A DNA stretch of 64,000 nt from Celerinatantimonas yamalensis (GCF_046054155.1 NZ_JBEQCT010000009.1:124001-188000), one strand, 5' to 3'. Shown: positions 8,868-17,809, counted from the first letter of the stretch. Numbers and translations are program-made. The notes: generated by a model from the letters alone, not told the origin.

Positions 8868-9559
8868 GCGATTAACTCCTTTTGAATAATCGTATTTTAA
8901 AATGGACAACTTATTCTGTCGATGATGTGGAGGCAGAACTAACCATCACAGCGAAGGTGCAATAAAGCATCAACTTCACTATGTTTAAATAACAAGAGGA
9001 ATCAATTCCCGAATCGTATTGGATATCTATCCAATGCAGTGGTTTTAGCCAGTGGGTGACTATTTTATGAACACGCCTTAGCATGAATATGCCAATCAGA
9101 GGATTTATATCATTAAACTGACGATTTCATGCCCTTAAGGTCTAAATCTGTACTGAACAACAGATCAGAGCGATGAGGAAATCGCAGCTATAAAATGCAA
9201 ACTAGTTCCCAAAAAGTTAACGAAATCTCTGTCAAAAGCAGCAGTATTATAGATCAATAGGGTTATAAATAATATCGTAAACAAATTCAAAATAAATCAT
9301 TTTTTCCGATAGTTATCAGCTGGCAACGCTTCACAATTGATTGCATTATCAGTGAATGGATGCATCTATAATATATTTTAAAGTTACATAGTATGATGAG
9401 AATATAATCGCAGAATCGAAACGGTTTAGAAGGGCAGAAGAAGTCAAATGCAAAATAAAGCAGGAAACGGATACGAGCTAACTGGTGACATTAATTTAAT
9501 GAACCAGCAGCTTAGATCGCTGCTGGCATTTATAGTGCTAACACACTTGCAAGTTTATC
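8868..9559. other. Long intergenic region between chemoreceptor and OmpA-like gene
   Basis: About 690 bases without a convincing gene. It holds the chemoreceptor promoter region, a perfect 8-bp inverted repeat ATTGGATA-TC-TATCCAAT at 9018-9035 that could be an operator, and an AT-rich tract around 9290-9420. A short frame beginning at 9449 lacks a good ribosome site and runs into the OmpA-like gene antisense, so it is not called. Confidence 0.5.
9504..9526 (-). terminator. Hairpin downstream of the OmpA-like lipoprotein gene
   Basis: CCAGCAGC and GCTGCTGG form a perfect 8-bp stem with a 7-base loop, 34 bases beyond the stop codon. The T run is poor on the minus strand, so it may be a weak terminator or a processing hairpin. 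Confidence 0.45.
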
Positions 9560-10279
9560 TTAGGAAATCACGACCAATTCAACTCGGCGGTTATCCGCAC
9601 GCCCTTCAGGGGTGGCATTAGAGGCGACAGGGTCGCTCTCACCGAGCGCTTTCACGCTAACCATATTCAAAGCCACACCTTGCTTTAACAGATACTGCTT
9701 AACCTGATCAACCCGTCGATCACTCAACCGTTGATTGTATTTTGCCGTACCCGTATTGTCGGTATAACCGGTTAGTAGCAGCTTAGTTGGATGTGCTTTT
9801 AGCAGCGCCGCATAGTAGTTCAAAAGCTCCTGATTTTGAACCGTCAAACGACTTTTATCTAATTCAAAATGAACTGGATCAAGCCCCACGATCGCGCTCT
9901 TATCCGCATTTAAATGAACATGTTCAGCCAGTGGACCACTTAATGCGATCACCGCCACCGCTTGATTGACCTTTTCAGGTTGGTGGGTGGGGGTTGGTTG
10001 CGACGACTTAACAGGCTCAACCACTTTAGCCTGCGGTTGTTCCTTGGTCGCATTATCAGCCGTCAACGCCGCTTTATCCGTTTGACCGGATTGGCAATAA
10101 GCCGCACCACCCGCGAACCCTGCGACCGCACCAAATCCGCCAGCCAGAGCTCCCACCGCCGCGCCCCCTAAAGGACATAACAGTTTCGCATTACCTTGTG
10201 GTTTATGATTTGCCGCGCAGCCAGTTAATAATGTAGCAACCAACGCACCAGTAATAACAGCTATTGATTTTTTATTCAT
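9560..10279 (-). CDS. OmpA-family outer-membrane lipoprotein
   Basis: A 239-residue lipoprotein with a peptidoglycan-binding OmpA-like domain. The signal peptide ends in lipobox LLTGC with the acylated Cys at 21. A glycine-zipper stretch (about 35-60, GGAAVGALAGGFGAVAGFAGG) follows, then a Pro/Gln/Lys-rich linker, then the OmpA_C domain (about 130-239) with HFELDKS, LTGYTDNTGTAKYNQ.LSDRRVDQVKQYL and NRRVELVV, which contact diaminopimelate. Similar proteins are YiaD and Pal-like, tying the outer membrane to the wall. It precedes no obvious operon partner, although mrcB lies upstream on the same strand 204 bases away. Confidence 0.88.
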   Translation of the reverse strand: MNKKSIAVITGALVATLLTGCAANHKPQGNAKLLCPLGGAAVGALAGGFGAVAGFAGGAAYCQSGQTDKAALTADNATKEQPQAKVVEPVKSSQPTPTHQPEKVNQAVAVIALSGPLAEHVHLNADKSAIVGLDPVHFELDKSRLTVQNQELLNYYAALLKAHPTKLLLTGYTDNTGTAKYNQRLSDRRVDQVKQYLLKQGVALNMVSVKALGESDPVASNATPEGRADNRRVELVVIS

Positions 10280-10483
10280 TCCTACCTCGATGTATTCCTA
10301 TATTCACCCTATAACTAGCTTAGCTCGACAGACTTGTTTTGAATATAGGGACTTATGAACACAATTGATAGATGAAGTATAGACAAGTCTATAGAGATGT
10401 GGGGCTACTTGAACAAACGCCTGATGCAATCACTCAAACTTGCGAGTAAAGGCAAGAGCCGATGGCTCTGGCCCATTTGCAAT

Positions 10484-12823
10484 TTAGAAAATTTTCTTAA
10501 AAAACGATTGTAGCGCATTCGAGCTGCAACTATGCACAGGACCTTGCAACGAACTTGGCACGGGTAATAATACACTCCCTTTGCAATGACTATCGACAAT
10601 TTGCCCCGTTGCGGGAGAAAAACTCAGCCAGCCTAAATTATTCGGCGCTAGCGGACGCAATGATAACGCACCATTCGCTTTTAAATAATTGGCCACAATC
10701 GGCAACGCAGCACTGGCACCTGTCACATTCGCCGGTTGACTGTCATCTCGACCAACCCACGTTGTAACAATTTGCCGCTCGTCCGCCCCAACAAACCAGC
10801 TATCGCGTAGATCATCGGTTGTGCCGGTTTTTCCAGCAATACTGATATTCGGCAGTCGCCAGCGCAGTGAATGCGCCGTGCCAATACGACTCACTTGGAT
10901 CATATTAAATAGTACTTGGTAAATAGGGAGTGACGCAAAGCGGCGCTGCGGCATATCTTTATGCTGAAAAATGACCTTATCATGTTGATCGACCACCGCT
11001 GACACACTATACAATGGCCGATACACCCCTTCTCCATCGATGGTTTGGTAGATCTGGGCCACTTCCATCGGAGTCAAACCAACCGCACCTAATAGCAATG
11101 ATGGATACGGCTTAAGCGGTTGCATCAGCCCTGCTTGATGAAGCGTATCAATGACTTTATTCACCCCTAATGCCATCCCGAGTCGCACCGTGGGCACATT
11201 GAGCGACTCAGCAAGCGCCTTATAAAGCATCACTGGCGGGCCAAAATGACGACTGTAGTTATTCGGCTGCCACATTTGGCCATTGGCAAGCTTCACACTC
11301 AACGGACTATCATCGAGAAGCTCCCCAGGCGTGTGGCCAAGTTCATAAGCCGTTAAATAGATAAACGGTTTAAGTAATGAGCCCACCTGACGGCGCGCAT
11401 TTAAAGCGCGGTTAAAGCCCGTATCATCGCCATTTCGACTAGCAACTAAAGCGCGTATGGCACCGCTATGACGGTCGGTCACCACCATCGCTGCCTGCAA
11501 CGCCTTCTGGTGCATAGCTCGTAAGCGCTGGCTGACGGCTTGCTGCGCTTGGCGCTGAGCAATCGGCTCAAGCGTGGTGAAAATTCGCAATCCACTAGCA
11601 CTTTGCCAATTTTGCAAATGGGTATCCAACCAGCCGCGAACCTGCTCAACAAACCCCGGAATACGCTGATACCCCATAGCGCCGCGATCCACTAAATCAA
11701 GTGGCCGATGAAGTAACTGTTGATACGTTGCACCATCTAAGCGCCCGGCTTGCAGCATTAAACGCAAGACCACATCACGGCGCGCAATAGCCCGCTGTGG
11801 ATGACGCCAAGGGTCATAATAAGAAGGGCCTTTCACCAATGCCACTAATAAGGCCTGCTGATCCAAACTGAGATCATACACTGGCCGACCAAAATAAAAG
11901 TAGCTCGCCAGCCCCACCCCATGTACTGAGCGGTTGCCATTTTGCCCTAGATACACTTCATTGAGGTAGGTTTCTAACACTTCTTGCTTGGAGTAACGCC
12001 AGCTAATCAACAATGCCATATAAGCTTCTTGCAGCTTGCGCCAAAGCGTTCGTTGCTGGGTTAAAAACAGATTTTTTGCCAATTGCTGAGTGAGGGTACT
12101 TCCCCCTTGCACGGTATGCCCCGCCATCACATTGACAATCAGCGCGCGGGCGATCCCAGTAATAGAGATCCCATCATGATGATAAAAATCGCGATCTTCG
12201 GTTTGAATTAACGCTTGTACGAGTGTCGATGGGATCTGCGAGAGCGGTACAAATAAGCGGTCTTCACTGCTGCCTGTTGAGATCCGGTCAATTAAAATGG
12301 GATCTAAACGCAAATGATCAAGCGGCGAACCTGTGTCACGATTTTGGATCTTTAGCAGCCTAGTTGGTGAAAAAGTTAATAAAACAGGTACCGCCCCTTG
12401 ACGGCCATTAGGGAATGTAAATGGCCGGCGCACCATCGCAATCTTAGACGATGAGACCGAAAATTCCCCCGATGACATCGGATGCACTACCTTACGATAG
12501 TTCAGCTGTTTCAGCTCACGCTCAACCTCATCGCGAGTCAGTCGCATATTCGGATATAAGCTCAATTCACGACCATAGATCACTGCCGGCAACTGCCATT
12601 TATGCCCATCAAAACGGTAGCGGATCTTACTATCGAGATACACACCCCACGCCCCTAGGATGGCAACCATGACCAGCAACAGCTTAAGTCCCAAAGAGAA
12701 CCACCGTCGCCGCCATAACGGCGGCTTTTTAGACGATGAAGACGGTTTACGCGGTGCGCTGCGACGGGTAGTCGCTGATTTGGCACGAGATGATGTTGAT
12801 TTTTTTTGCGGAGTTTTCGCCAT
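10484..12823 (-). CDS. mrcB: Penicillin-binding protein 1B (bifunctional glycosyltransferase/transpeptidase)
   Basis: PBP1b polymerises and cross-links peptidoglycan at the inner membrane. The 779 residues begin with a Lys/Ser-rich cytoplasmic tail, a TM segment (about 40-62) and a UB2H regulatory domain (about 75-165), which in E. coli contacts LpoB. The glycosyltransferase domain shows EDRDFYHHDG with the catalytic Glu and GGSTLTQQLAKNLFL. The transpeptidase domain shows the active serine in GSLLKPF, SLN in AESLNVPTVRLG and KTG in AGKTGTTDDLRDSW. All catalytic motifs are intact. It is somewhat shorter than E. coli MrcB (844), mainly at the termini. Confidence 0.95.
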   Translation of the reverse strand: MAKTPQKKSTSSRAKSATTRRSAPRKPSSSSKKPPLWRRRWFSLGLKLLLVMVAILGAWGVYLDSKIRYRFDGHKWQLPAVIYGRELSLYPNMRLTRDEVERELKQLNYRKVVHPMSSGEFSVSSSKIAMVRRPFTFPNGRQGAVPVLLTFSPTRLLKIQNRDTGSPLDHLRLDPILIDRISTGSSEDRLFVPLSQIPSTLVQALIQTEDRDFYHHDGISITGIARALIVNVMAGHTVQGGSTLTQQLAKNLFLTQQRTLWRKLQEAYMALLISWRYSKQEVLETYLNEVYLGQNGNRSVHGVGLASYFYFGRPVYDLSLDQQALLVALVKGPSYYDPWRHPQRAIARRDVVLRLMLQAGRLDGATYQQLLHRPLDLVDRGAMGYQRIPGFVEQVRGWLDTHLQNWQSASGLRIFTTLEPIAQRQAQQAVSQRLRAMHQKALQAAMVVTDRHSGAIRALVASRNGDDTGFNRALNARRQVGSLLKPFIYLTAYELGHTPGELLDDSPLSVKLANGQMWQPNNYSRHFGPPVMLYKALAESLNVPTVRLGMALGVNKVIDTLHQAGLMQPLKPYPSLLLGAVGLTPMEVAQIYQTIDGEGVYRPLYSVSAVVDQHDKVIFQHKDMPQRRFASLPIYQVLFNMIQVSRIGTAHSLRWRLPNISIAGKTGTTDDLRDSWFVGADERQIVTTWVGRDDSQPANVTGASAALPIVANYLKANGALSLRPLAPNNLGWLSFSPATGQIVDSHCKGSVLLPVPSSLQGPVHSCSSNALQSFFKKIF

Positions 12824-12918
12824 AAGGTCAGATTAATAAAGCTTGGGCGTTATTGGAAAACAATATCATACGCAAAGCGCAAGCCAGATACCATGGCTAG
12901 GATAAATCATCAGCGCAG

Positions 12919-13008
12919 AGGTTTATCCCCACGGGCGTGGGGAACTCGGGATATGAACAATCATCAGAGCCTCCTATAACGGTTTATCCCCACGGGCGTG
13001 GGGAACTC
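12919..13008. CRISPR. Relic type I-E CRISPR array: two repeats and one spacer
   Basis: Two 29-base repeats lie at 12919-12947 and 12980-13008, separated by one 32-base spacer (12948-12979). The repeat reads GGTTTATCCCCACGGG followed by CGTGGGGAACTC, with a small internal palindrome (CCCCACG / CGTGGGG), and closely resembles the type I-E repeats of enterobacteria. Length 29 and spacer 32 fit type I-E exactly. The first repeat differs at one base (A for C at its first position). No cas gene is present in the window, so the array is orphan or decayed. A third identical repeat lies 1 kb away. Confidence 0.85.
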
Positions 13009-13167
13009 TTCAACGAACAGCTCCCGATCACGTTTGATGCCTTTGAATCTTATCGACCTTATGTGGATACGTTAGTGGAGTGGATTGCCAACGAACGCAC
13101 CGCCGCAGTTCTGGCGATGGATCAACGGATGCAGTTAGAGATTGCGGAGGCGAGGTTGGTTACTTAA
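13009..13167 (+). pseudogene. Coding-like remnant immediately after the second CRISPR repeat
   Basis: Directly after the repeat, an open frame of 52 codons reads like genuine protein (FNEQLPITFDAFESYRPYV, then ANERTAAVLAMDQRMQLE) and ends with a stop at 13165. It has no start of its own; any start would lie within the repeat or spacer. Its base composition is richer in GC than the following AT-rich sequence. It is probably the 3' end of a gene whose front was lost. I do not recognise the family, and it could be chance coding. Confidence 0.4.
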
Positions 13168-13282
13168 TCTATGCGATTTGTAAAGATATGTAATTAGTCA
13201 ATGGAGTGAAAAATTATAAGCTAGAATTATTAACGTTTTTGTTGTTAGTTGTTCATATTTACTTTTTATTAAGGAAAAAATA

Positions 13283-13756
13283 ATGACTAAAGTACATGAC
13301 AATGAGTTTCTATTTGAAGCTCAACCTTCTGATTTGGCTATTTCTTTTACTTATGGCAATGATTATATCGTCTCTGATGGACAGCCCTTTGACGGCGTAA
13401 CGACTAAGTCAGTAAGTGACGTATTGACTATTACTATCAAAGCAGGTCGCCACGGTACATCCCGCTGTGCTGATTGGTTCAATAGTTCTGTAGATGGTGA
13501 CTATTCGCGTATGATCCATACTGGCGGCGGCGATAACAAACCGCATGATCTGAATTTTGCTATTAAGGGCGTATTAGACATTAATGGAACTTCTTTTAAT
13601 ATTTGTCTCGGTCAGGGCCATCAGGGCTCAAAAAATAATTGGCATTTAGCATCTGACAAGCTGACTGCAGATGAAAATGCGAAAAATGGAACACTGGGTG
13701 AGTATCGATTATCACAATCAGACACCCATCAGTTTATTGTTTCGGTTGCGAATTAA
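13283..13756 (+). CDS. Hypothetical protein inserted between relic CRISPR repeats
   Basis: A 157-residue protein that I do not recognise. Its ATG is preceded by TAAGGA at 9-10 bases, and it ends just before a good terminator, so it is a self-contained single-gene unit. There is no signal peptide, membrane segment or helix-turn-helix. The sequence is polar and rich in Gly, Asp, Asn, Ser and Thr with alternating hydrophobics (for example DVLTITIKAG and FNICLGQGHQGSKNNW), suggesting an all-beta fold. It is flanked on both sides by orphan type I-E repeats. Function is unknown; location between repeats alone does not make it an anti-CRISPR or Cas protein. Confidence 0.7.
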   Translation: MTKVHDNEFLFEAQPSDLAISFTYGNDYIVSDGQPFDGVTTKSVSDVLTITIKAGRHGTSRCADWFNSSVDGDYSRMIHTGGGDNKPHDLNFAIKGVLDINGTSFNICLGQGHQGSKNNWHLASDKLTADENAKNGTLGEYRLSQSDTHQFIVSVAN

Positions 13757-13769
13757 TTTTATATATATT

Positions 13770-13795
13770 AAGCCCTTATTTTTTAGGGCTTTTTA
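13770..13795 (+). terminator. Terminator of the orphan gene
   Basis: AAGCCCT and AGGGCTT form a 7-bp stem around an AT-rich loop and are followed by TTTT, 14 bases after the stop codon. Confidence 0.8.
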
Positions 13796-14044
13796 ATTTA
13801 ATATCTATATATTTAATAGAAGTTTTTCCATATCAGTCCAAGTCAAGTTAACTAATATTTTTGCCGGAACTTCTCTGCCATAACTCCCAAGTTGTACATG
13901 ATGTTGCGGTTGAGTGATTTTTGGTGAGCATCCGGGCGTAAAATAGCCATTAATAGGTAGATCATCAGATTGGATGCGCCTTGGCAATAGACTAGGTGGT
14001 GATCACTGGTTTTATTATATTGATCTAATTTGGAACGCCACTGA

Positions 14045-14073
14045 CGGTTTATCCCCACGGGCGTGGGGAACTC
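14045..14073. repeat. Solitary type I-E CRISPR repeat
   Basis: This 29-base unit is identical to the repeat at 12980-13008 and in the same orientation, 1,036 bases further on. No second repeat follows at a 61-base period on either side. It marks the far edge of the segment carrying the orphan gene and suggests that the interior of a former array has been replaced or deleted. Confidence 0.85.
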
Positions 14074-14409
14074 TCTTCTTCAAGATTATTGTTTTATACG
14101 ATGTTTTTCACTATAAATTTTTTCACCAACTTTTTGGCGATTTTCCCATCTTGTTAAAGATCACTAATTCATTGATTTATATGTTTTTAACTTTACTCGT
14201 TTTGATCAACATTGCAATCCACCAGCGGACCTGGGTTATCGCTATGGGCGCGCTTTCAACAATGGCAAAGTAGCCACAATATTACTGCGCAGAACAAACG
14301 CGTTGTAAAAGGTTTTGAATCAAATAACGCCTGATATTTGCTAAGAAAACTTGTAAAGTTAAATCTATTTATAAAAGCAATAAACACAGCAGTTTGCAAA
14401 GGAGTTGAG

Positions 14410-15687
14410 ATGAAAGACGAAACGATTGCCATTCATGGTGGTTATCAAAGTGAACCGACCACAAAATCAGTAGCAGTGCCTATCTATCAAACCGCCGCTT
14501 ATGAATTTGATAATGCGCAGCATGGCGCTGATCTCTTCGATCTAGCCGTGCCGGGCAATATTTATACACGTATAATGAACCCCACCAATGATGTGTTGGA
14601 AAAACGTCTCGCAGCGCTCGAAGGCGGGGTGGCCGCTTTAGTGGTCAGCTCTGGCGCGGCAGCCATTACCTATGCGGTGCAAAACTTAGTCAGCGCAGGG
14701 GATAATATTGTATCAACGCCGCAGTTATATGGCGGCACTTATACACTATTTGCACATATGCTACCCCAACAAGGGGTTGAGGTGCGTTTTGCCAAAGATG
14801 ACAGTGCTGAGTCAATCGCAGCGCTTATCGATGAAAAAACCAAAGCAGTTTATTGTGAAAGTATTGGCAATCCAGCGGGGAACGTTGTCGATATTAAAGC
14901 GATTAGTCTTGCGGCACACGCCCATAGCGTGCCACTGATTGTCGACAATACGGTGGCAAGCCCTGCGCTGTGTAAACCCATTGAACATGGTGCCGATATC
15001 GTTGTGCATTCGCTCACTAAATATATTGGTGGCCATGGCACGACATTAGGTGGGGCGATTATCGATTCGGGTAAATTTGATTGGACCGCTGATAAAAGAC
15101 GATTCCCTCAGTTTAACCAACCTGAAGCCGCTTATCATGGTGTTGTTTATAGTGAAGAGTTCGGGGCTGCCGCATTTGCGGCGCGCGCACGCACCGTGTC
15201 ACTGCGCAATACTGGCGCAACGCTGGCCCCAATGAATGCGTTTTTACTCATGCAAGGGCTTGAGACATTATCGCTGCGCATGGAGCGCCACTGTGAAAAT
15301 GCCCACAAAGTCGCAAACTACTTGCAAGCACATCCACTAGTTGGCTGGGTGAGCTACGCAGGCTTACCCGATAGCCCTTATTATCAACTCGCGCAGCAAT
15401 ATATGCAGGGTAACCCATCATCAATTTTATCGTTTGGTTTAAAAGGTGGTTATGCTGCTGGGGTAAAATTTTATGATTCGCTGGGCTTATTCAAGCGGCT
15501 GGTGAATATTGGGGACGCAAAATCATTAGCTTGTCACCCTGCCTCTACAACACATCGACAAATGAGCGACAGCGAACAAGCCGAAGCGGGCGTTCGCCCC
15601 GAAATGCTACGTTTATCCGTTGGGATTGAACATATCGACGACATTCTGGCTGATTTAGAGCAAGCACTGAGTGCCAGTCAAGCCTAA
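14410..15687 (+). CDS. O-acetylhomoserine sulfhydrylase (aminocarboxypropyltransferase)
   Basis: A PLP-dependent Cys/Met-metabolism enzyme that makes homocysteine directly from O-acetylhomoserine and sulfide. The ATG at 14410 follows AAAGGAGTTGAG, an excellent ribosome site, and gives 425 residues, the normal family length; the longer frame from 14338 is not used. The PLP lysine lies in VVHSLTKYIGGHGTTLGG, and SSGAAAITYA is the phosphate-binding turn. MetY is the usual symbol, but MetZ/CysD-like relatives are close, so I leave the symbol blank. It is monocistronic with its own terminator. It would use sulfide made by the CysJIH pathway at 47695-51915. Confidence 0.9.
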   Translation: MKDETIAIHGGYQSEPTTKSVAVPIYQTAAYEFDNAQHGADLFDLAVPGNIYTRIMNPTNDVLEKRLAALEGGVAALVVSSGAAAITYAVQNLVSAGDNIVSTPQLYGGTYTLFAHMLPQQGVEVRFAKDDSAESIAALIDEKTKAVYCESIGNPAGNVVDIKAISLAAHAHSVPLIVDNTVASPALCKPIEHGADIVVHSLTKYIGGHGTTLGGAIIDSGKFDWTADKRRFPQFNQPEAAYHGVVYSEEFGAAAFAARARTVSLRNTGATLAPMNAFLLMQGLETLSLRMERHCENAHKVANYLQAHPLVGWVSYAGLPDSPYYQLAQQYMQGNPSSILSFGLKGGYAAGVKFYDSLGLFKRLVNIGDAKSLACHPASTTHRQMSDSEQAEAGVRPEMLRLSVGIEHIDDILADLEQALSASQA

Positions 15688-15711
15688 CTTGCTTTCCATC
15701 ATTACGATTCC

Positions 15712-15738
15712 CGCCCTTGGTTTTTCAAGGGCGCTTTA
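15712..15738. terminator. Terminator between the sulfhydrylase gene and lsrE
   Basis: CGCCCTTG and CAAGGGCG pair around a 6-base loop; GCTTT follows on the plus strand. It lies between convergent genes and may serve both. Confidence 0.8.
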
Positions 15739-15756
15739 ATGGGCTCCCCACAAGCT

Positions 15757-16497
15757 TTAAGTACGCTGCTGCATGGTTTGTATGCGCTTTGGCCAAGTCT
15801 TTAGCCGCTCAGCTAATCCATTTGCGCGAAACAGCCCACTGCCCGCCACTAACCAATCAATATCAATATCTAGCTGACTTAGATGAGCAAGGCTCTCATC
15901 ACTGATCCCACCATCTAAGGCGATGATCTTATCTTTACGCCGCGCCCCCAGTAAACTCACCAGTTGCTGTACGCGCACAGCAAGCTCGCCAGCACTGAGT
16001 TTCTCGCCCGTATGCAAATCAAAGGTGACGAGTGTAAACAGATCAACATCGTCAAGATAGCGAGCAAACTCTTCTATTGGGCTCGCAGGCATCATCGCTA
16101 ACCCGATAAGCAGTGGATAGTTTACGCCTTGAAACTCGGCAGTTTTATCTTTGAGAAATGTCAGTGCAGCATCAAGAGATTGATCGCTTTCGATTTGCAG
16201 TGTGATAGCATTTGCTCCGCTGTGATAGCACTTTTGCGCCATCTCAAGGTTATTTCGAACCATCAGATGCACATCTTTAAAGACATGTCTGTCAAACTGA
16301 CACAATGCAGTCTCCGAGGTCGTAAATAATGGCCAGTTGTAACCATCTGCAATATCAAAATGTAGCAGGTTGACCTGATGCTGTTGCAACAGTGCGAGTG
16401 TCGCCCGCAAATCTTGCCATGCTGAAGCAAGAATCGCCGCACTCATTGGCTGACGTTTTAAGCGTTGCAACAGCTGATTTTTACACTCATTACTCAT
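15757..16497 (-). CDS. lsrE: LsrE-type ribulose-phosphate 3-epimerase-like protein
   Basis: A 246-residue TIM-barrel protein of the ribulose-phosphate 3-epimerase superfamily, closest in context to LsrE of Salmonella, the last gene of lsrACDBFGE. Visible family features are LLHFDIADGYNWP, DVHLMV and the phosphate-binding end IIALDGGISDESLAHL with VAGSGLF. It is absent from the E. coli lsr operon. The start overlaps the lsrG stop by 8 bases, so it is co-translated. The reaction in AI-2 breakdown has not, to my knowledge, been settled; epimerisation of a phosphorylated AI-2 product is inferred. Confidence 0.85.
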   Translation of the reverse strand: MSNECKNQLLQRLKRQPMSAAILASAWQDLRATLALLQQHQVNLLHFDIADGYNWPLFTTSETALCQFDRHVFKDVHLMVRNNLEMAQKCYHSGANAITLQIESDQSLDAALTFLKDKTAEFQGVNYPLLIGLAMMPASPIEEFARYLDDVDLFTLVTFDLHTGEKLSAGELAVRVQQLVSLLGARRKDKIIALDGGISDESLAHLSQLDIDIDWLVAGSGLFRANGLAERLKTWPKRIQTMQQRT

Positions 16498-16795
16498 CAG
16501 GGATCTCCGGCAAAACCCAGTTAAATACCCGCTTCGAACGCGGCCTGCTCATCAGGGATTCAAGCTCTTCCACACACCGCTGATAATGCGCAGTGGTCCG
16601 ATGTGCGCTTAACGCCTGTTCACTTTGATAGACTTCGTAGGCGTAAAATCGCGTCTTGACGATAGGATCACGCAACACGTCAAAACGCACATTACCAGGT
16701 TCACTTCGAGTCCCTAAGTGATTACGGGTAAACACCTCTAAAAACTCTGATTCTTTGCCTTCTTTAACATTTATTTCTACCAGCATGGCGAACAT
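16490..16795 (-). CDS. lsrG: (4S)-4-hydroxy-5-phosphonooxypentane-2,3-dione isomerase
   Basis: LsrG isomerises phosphorylated AI-2 to 3-hydroxy-2,4-pentadione-5-phosphate, the substrate of LsrF. The start at 16795 follows a GAGGAG ribosome site and yields 101 residues, close to E. coli LsrG (96); an in-frame start at 16909 adds 38 non-conserved residues. The antibiotic-biosynthesis monooxygenase-like (ABM) fold is recognisable from LVEINVKEG, EPGNVRFDVLRDP, FYAYEVY and HRTTAHYQRCV. It lies between lsrF (117 bases upstream) and lsrE (8-base overlap). Confidence 0.93.
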   Translation of the reverse strand: MFAMLVEINVKEGKESEFLEVFTRNHLGTRSEPGNVRFDVLRDPIVKTRFYAYEVYQSEQALSAHRTTAHYQRCVEELESLMSRPRSKRVFNWVLPEIPDE

Positions 16796-16912
16796 ATTTA
16801 TCTCCTCAAGATGTGAACCTCTAGTTAGCTTAGCGAGCGTTGCGTTGCCAAGCACCCATCCCCCATACCTAACCGCTTTCGCGGCAATGACAGGCTGAGT
16901 GCTCGGCACCTA

Positions 16913-17797
16913 TCAAGCCTGGTAATTTTTTTGATCCAAGAAAAACTGGTACGCATGTTCCACACTTTCACCTTGATGAACAACACGCTTCACCGCATTT
17001 AACATCGCCAATGGTTGCTCTGATTGAAAAATATTACGTCCCATATCGACGCCTTGAGCACCTTGGTCAATCGCGCGATAACACATCTCTAATGCGTCTT
17101 TTTCTGGCAATTTTTTACCTCCAGCGATCACAATGGGAACGGGGCATCCTGCGGTGACTTTTTCAAAGCCTTCGTCTACGTAGTAGGTCTTAACGATCTG
17201 GGCGCCTATCTCGGCGGCGATACGTGTTGCCAAGGAGAAATAGCGCTGATCACGGGCCATCTCTTTGCCCACTCCGGTCACAGCCATCACAGGCATTCCA
17301 TAACGCATCCCTTGGTCGACTAACTGAATGATGTTTTTAATCGATTGATGCTCATACTCAGAACCGATATAAACCTGCGCAGCCACCGCGCTCACATTGA
17401 GCCTAAGTGCATCTTCCATAGAGACCGCAACCGTTTCATTAGACAGTTCGCCTAAAATTGAGTTGCCCCCAGAAGCTCGCAACACCACCGGCTTGCGCAC
17501 CTGTGATGGCACCACATCTCGCAAGATCCCACGTGTACACATCAACACATCAGTCTCATCAAACAGTGGTGCAATATTGACATCGATTCGCTCTAACCCT
17601 GTGGTTGGCCCTTGAAAATAACCATGATCAAAGGCCAACATTACCGTTTTAGCCGATTCAGGATTAAAAATTCTAGCTAATCGAGACTGCATCCCCCAAT
17701 CCAGTGCCCCCGCACCTTTGAGATAGAAGGCACGATTAGACTGTGGTGTCCCTACATGAAAGTTTTTACCATCTTTGATGTCATCAAGATCGGCCAT
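16913..17797 (-). CDS. lsrF: 3-hydroxy-5-phosphonooxypentane-2,4-dione thiolase LsrF
   Basis: LsrF transfers an acetyl group from the LsrG product to coenzyme A, ending the AI-2 signal. The 294 residues match E. coli LsrF (291) along the entire length and form an FBP aldolase-like TIM barrel. Conserved stretches include LAFDHGYFQGPTTGLERI, the active-site lysine region AQIVKTYYVDEGFEKV and VIAGGKK near the phosphate site. It begins 12 bases after lsrB, so the two share a transcript. The start ATG follows GGGGGCA. Confidence 0.95.
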   Translation of the reverse strand: MADLDDIKDGKNFHVGTPQSNRAFYLKGAGALDWGMQSRLARIFNPESAKTVMLAFDHGYFQGPTTGLERIDVNIAPLFDETDVLMCTRGILRDVVPSQVRKPVVLRASGGNSILGELSNETVAVSMEDALRLNVSAVAAQVYIGSEYEHQSIKNIIQLVDQGMRYGMPVMAVTGVGKEMARDQRYFSLATRIAAEIGAQIVKTYYVDEGFEKVTAGCPVPIVIAGGKKLPEKDALEMCYRAIDQGAQGVDMGRNIFQSEQPLAMLNAVKRVVHQGESVEHAYQFFLDQKNYQA

Positions 17798-17809
17798 GAT
17801 TGCCCCCTG

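Noticed and set aside
10458..10472. Small hairpin AGAGCC-GAT-GGCTCT after mrcB
   Set aside because: Only a 6-bp stem with no T run; too weak to be called a terminator.
13805..14058. Two overlapping minus-strand frames in the CRISPR-flanked segment, suspected transposase remnant
   Set aside because: No transposase motif, terminal inverted repeat or target duplication can be seen; I could not match them to any insertion-sequence family.
13974..14273. 99-codon plus-strand frame spanning the solitary CRISPR repeat
   Set aside because: It reads through the repeat, lacks a ribosome site and its hydrophobic part arises from AT-rich sequence.
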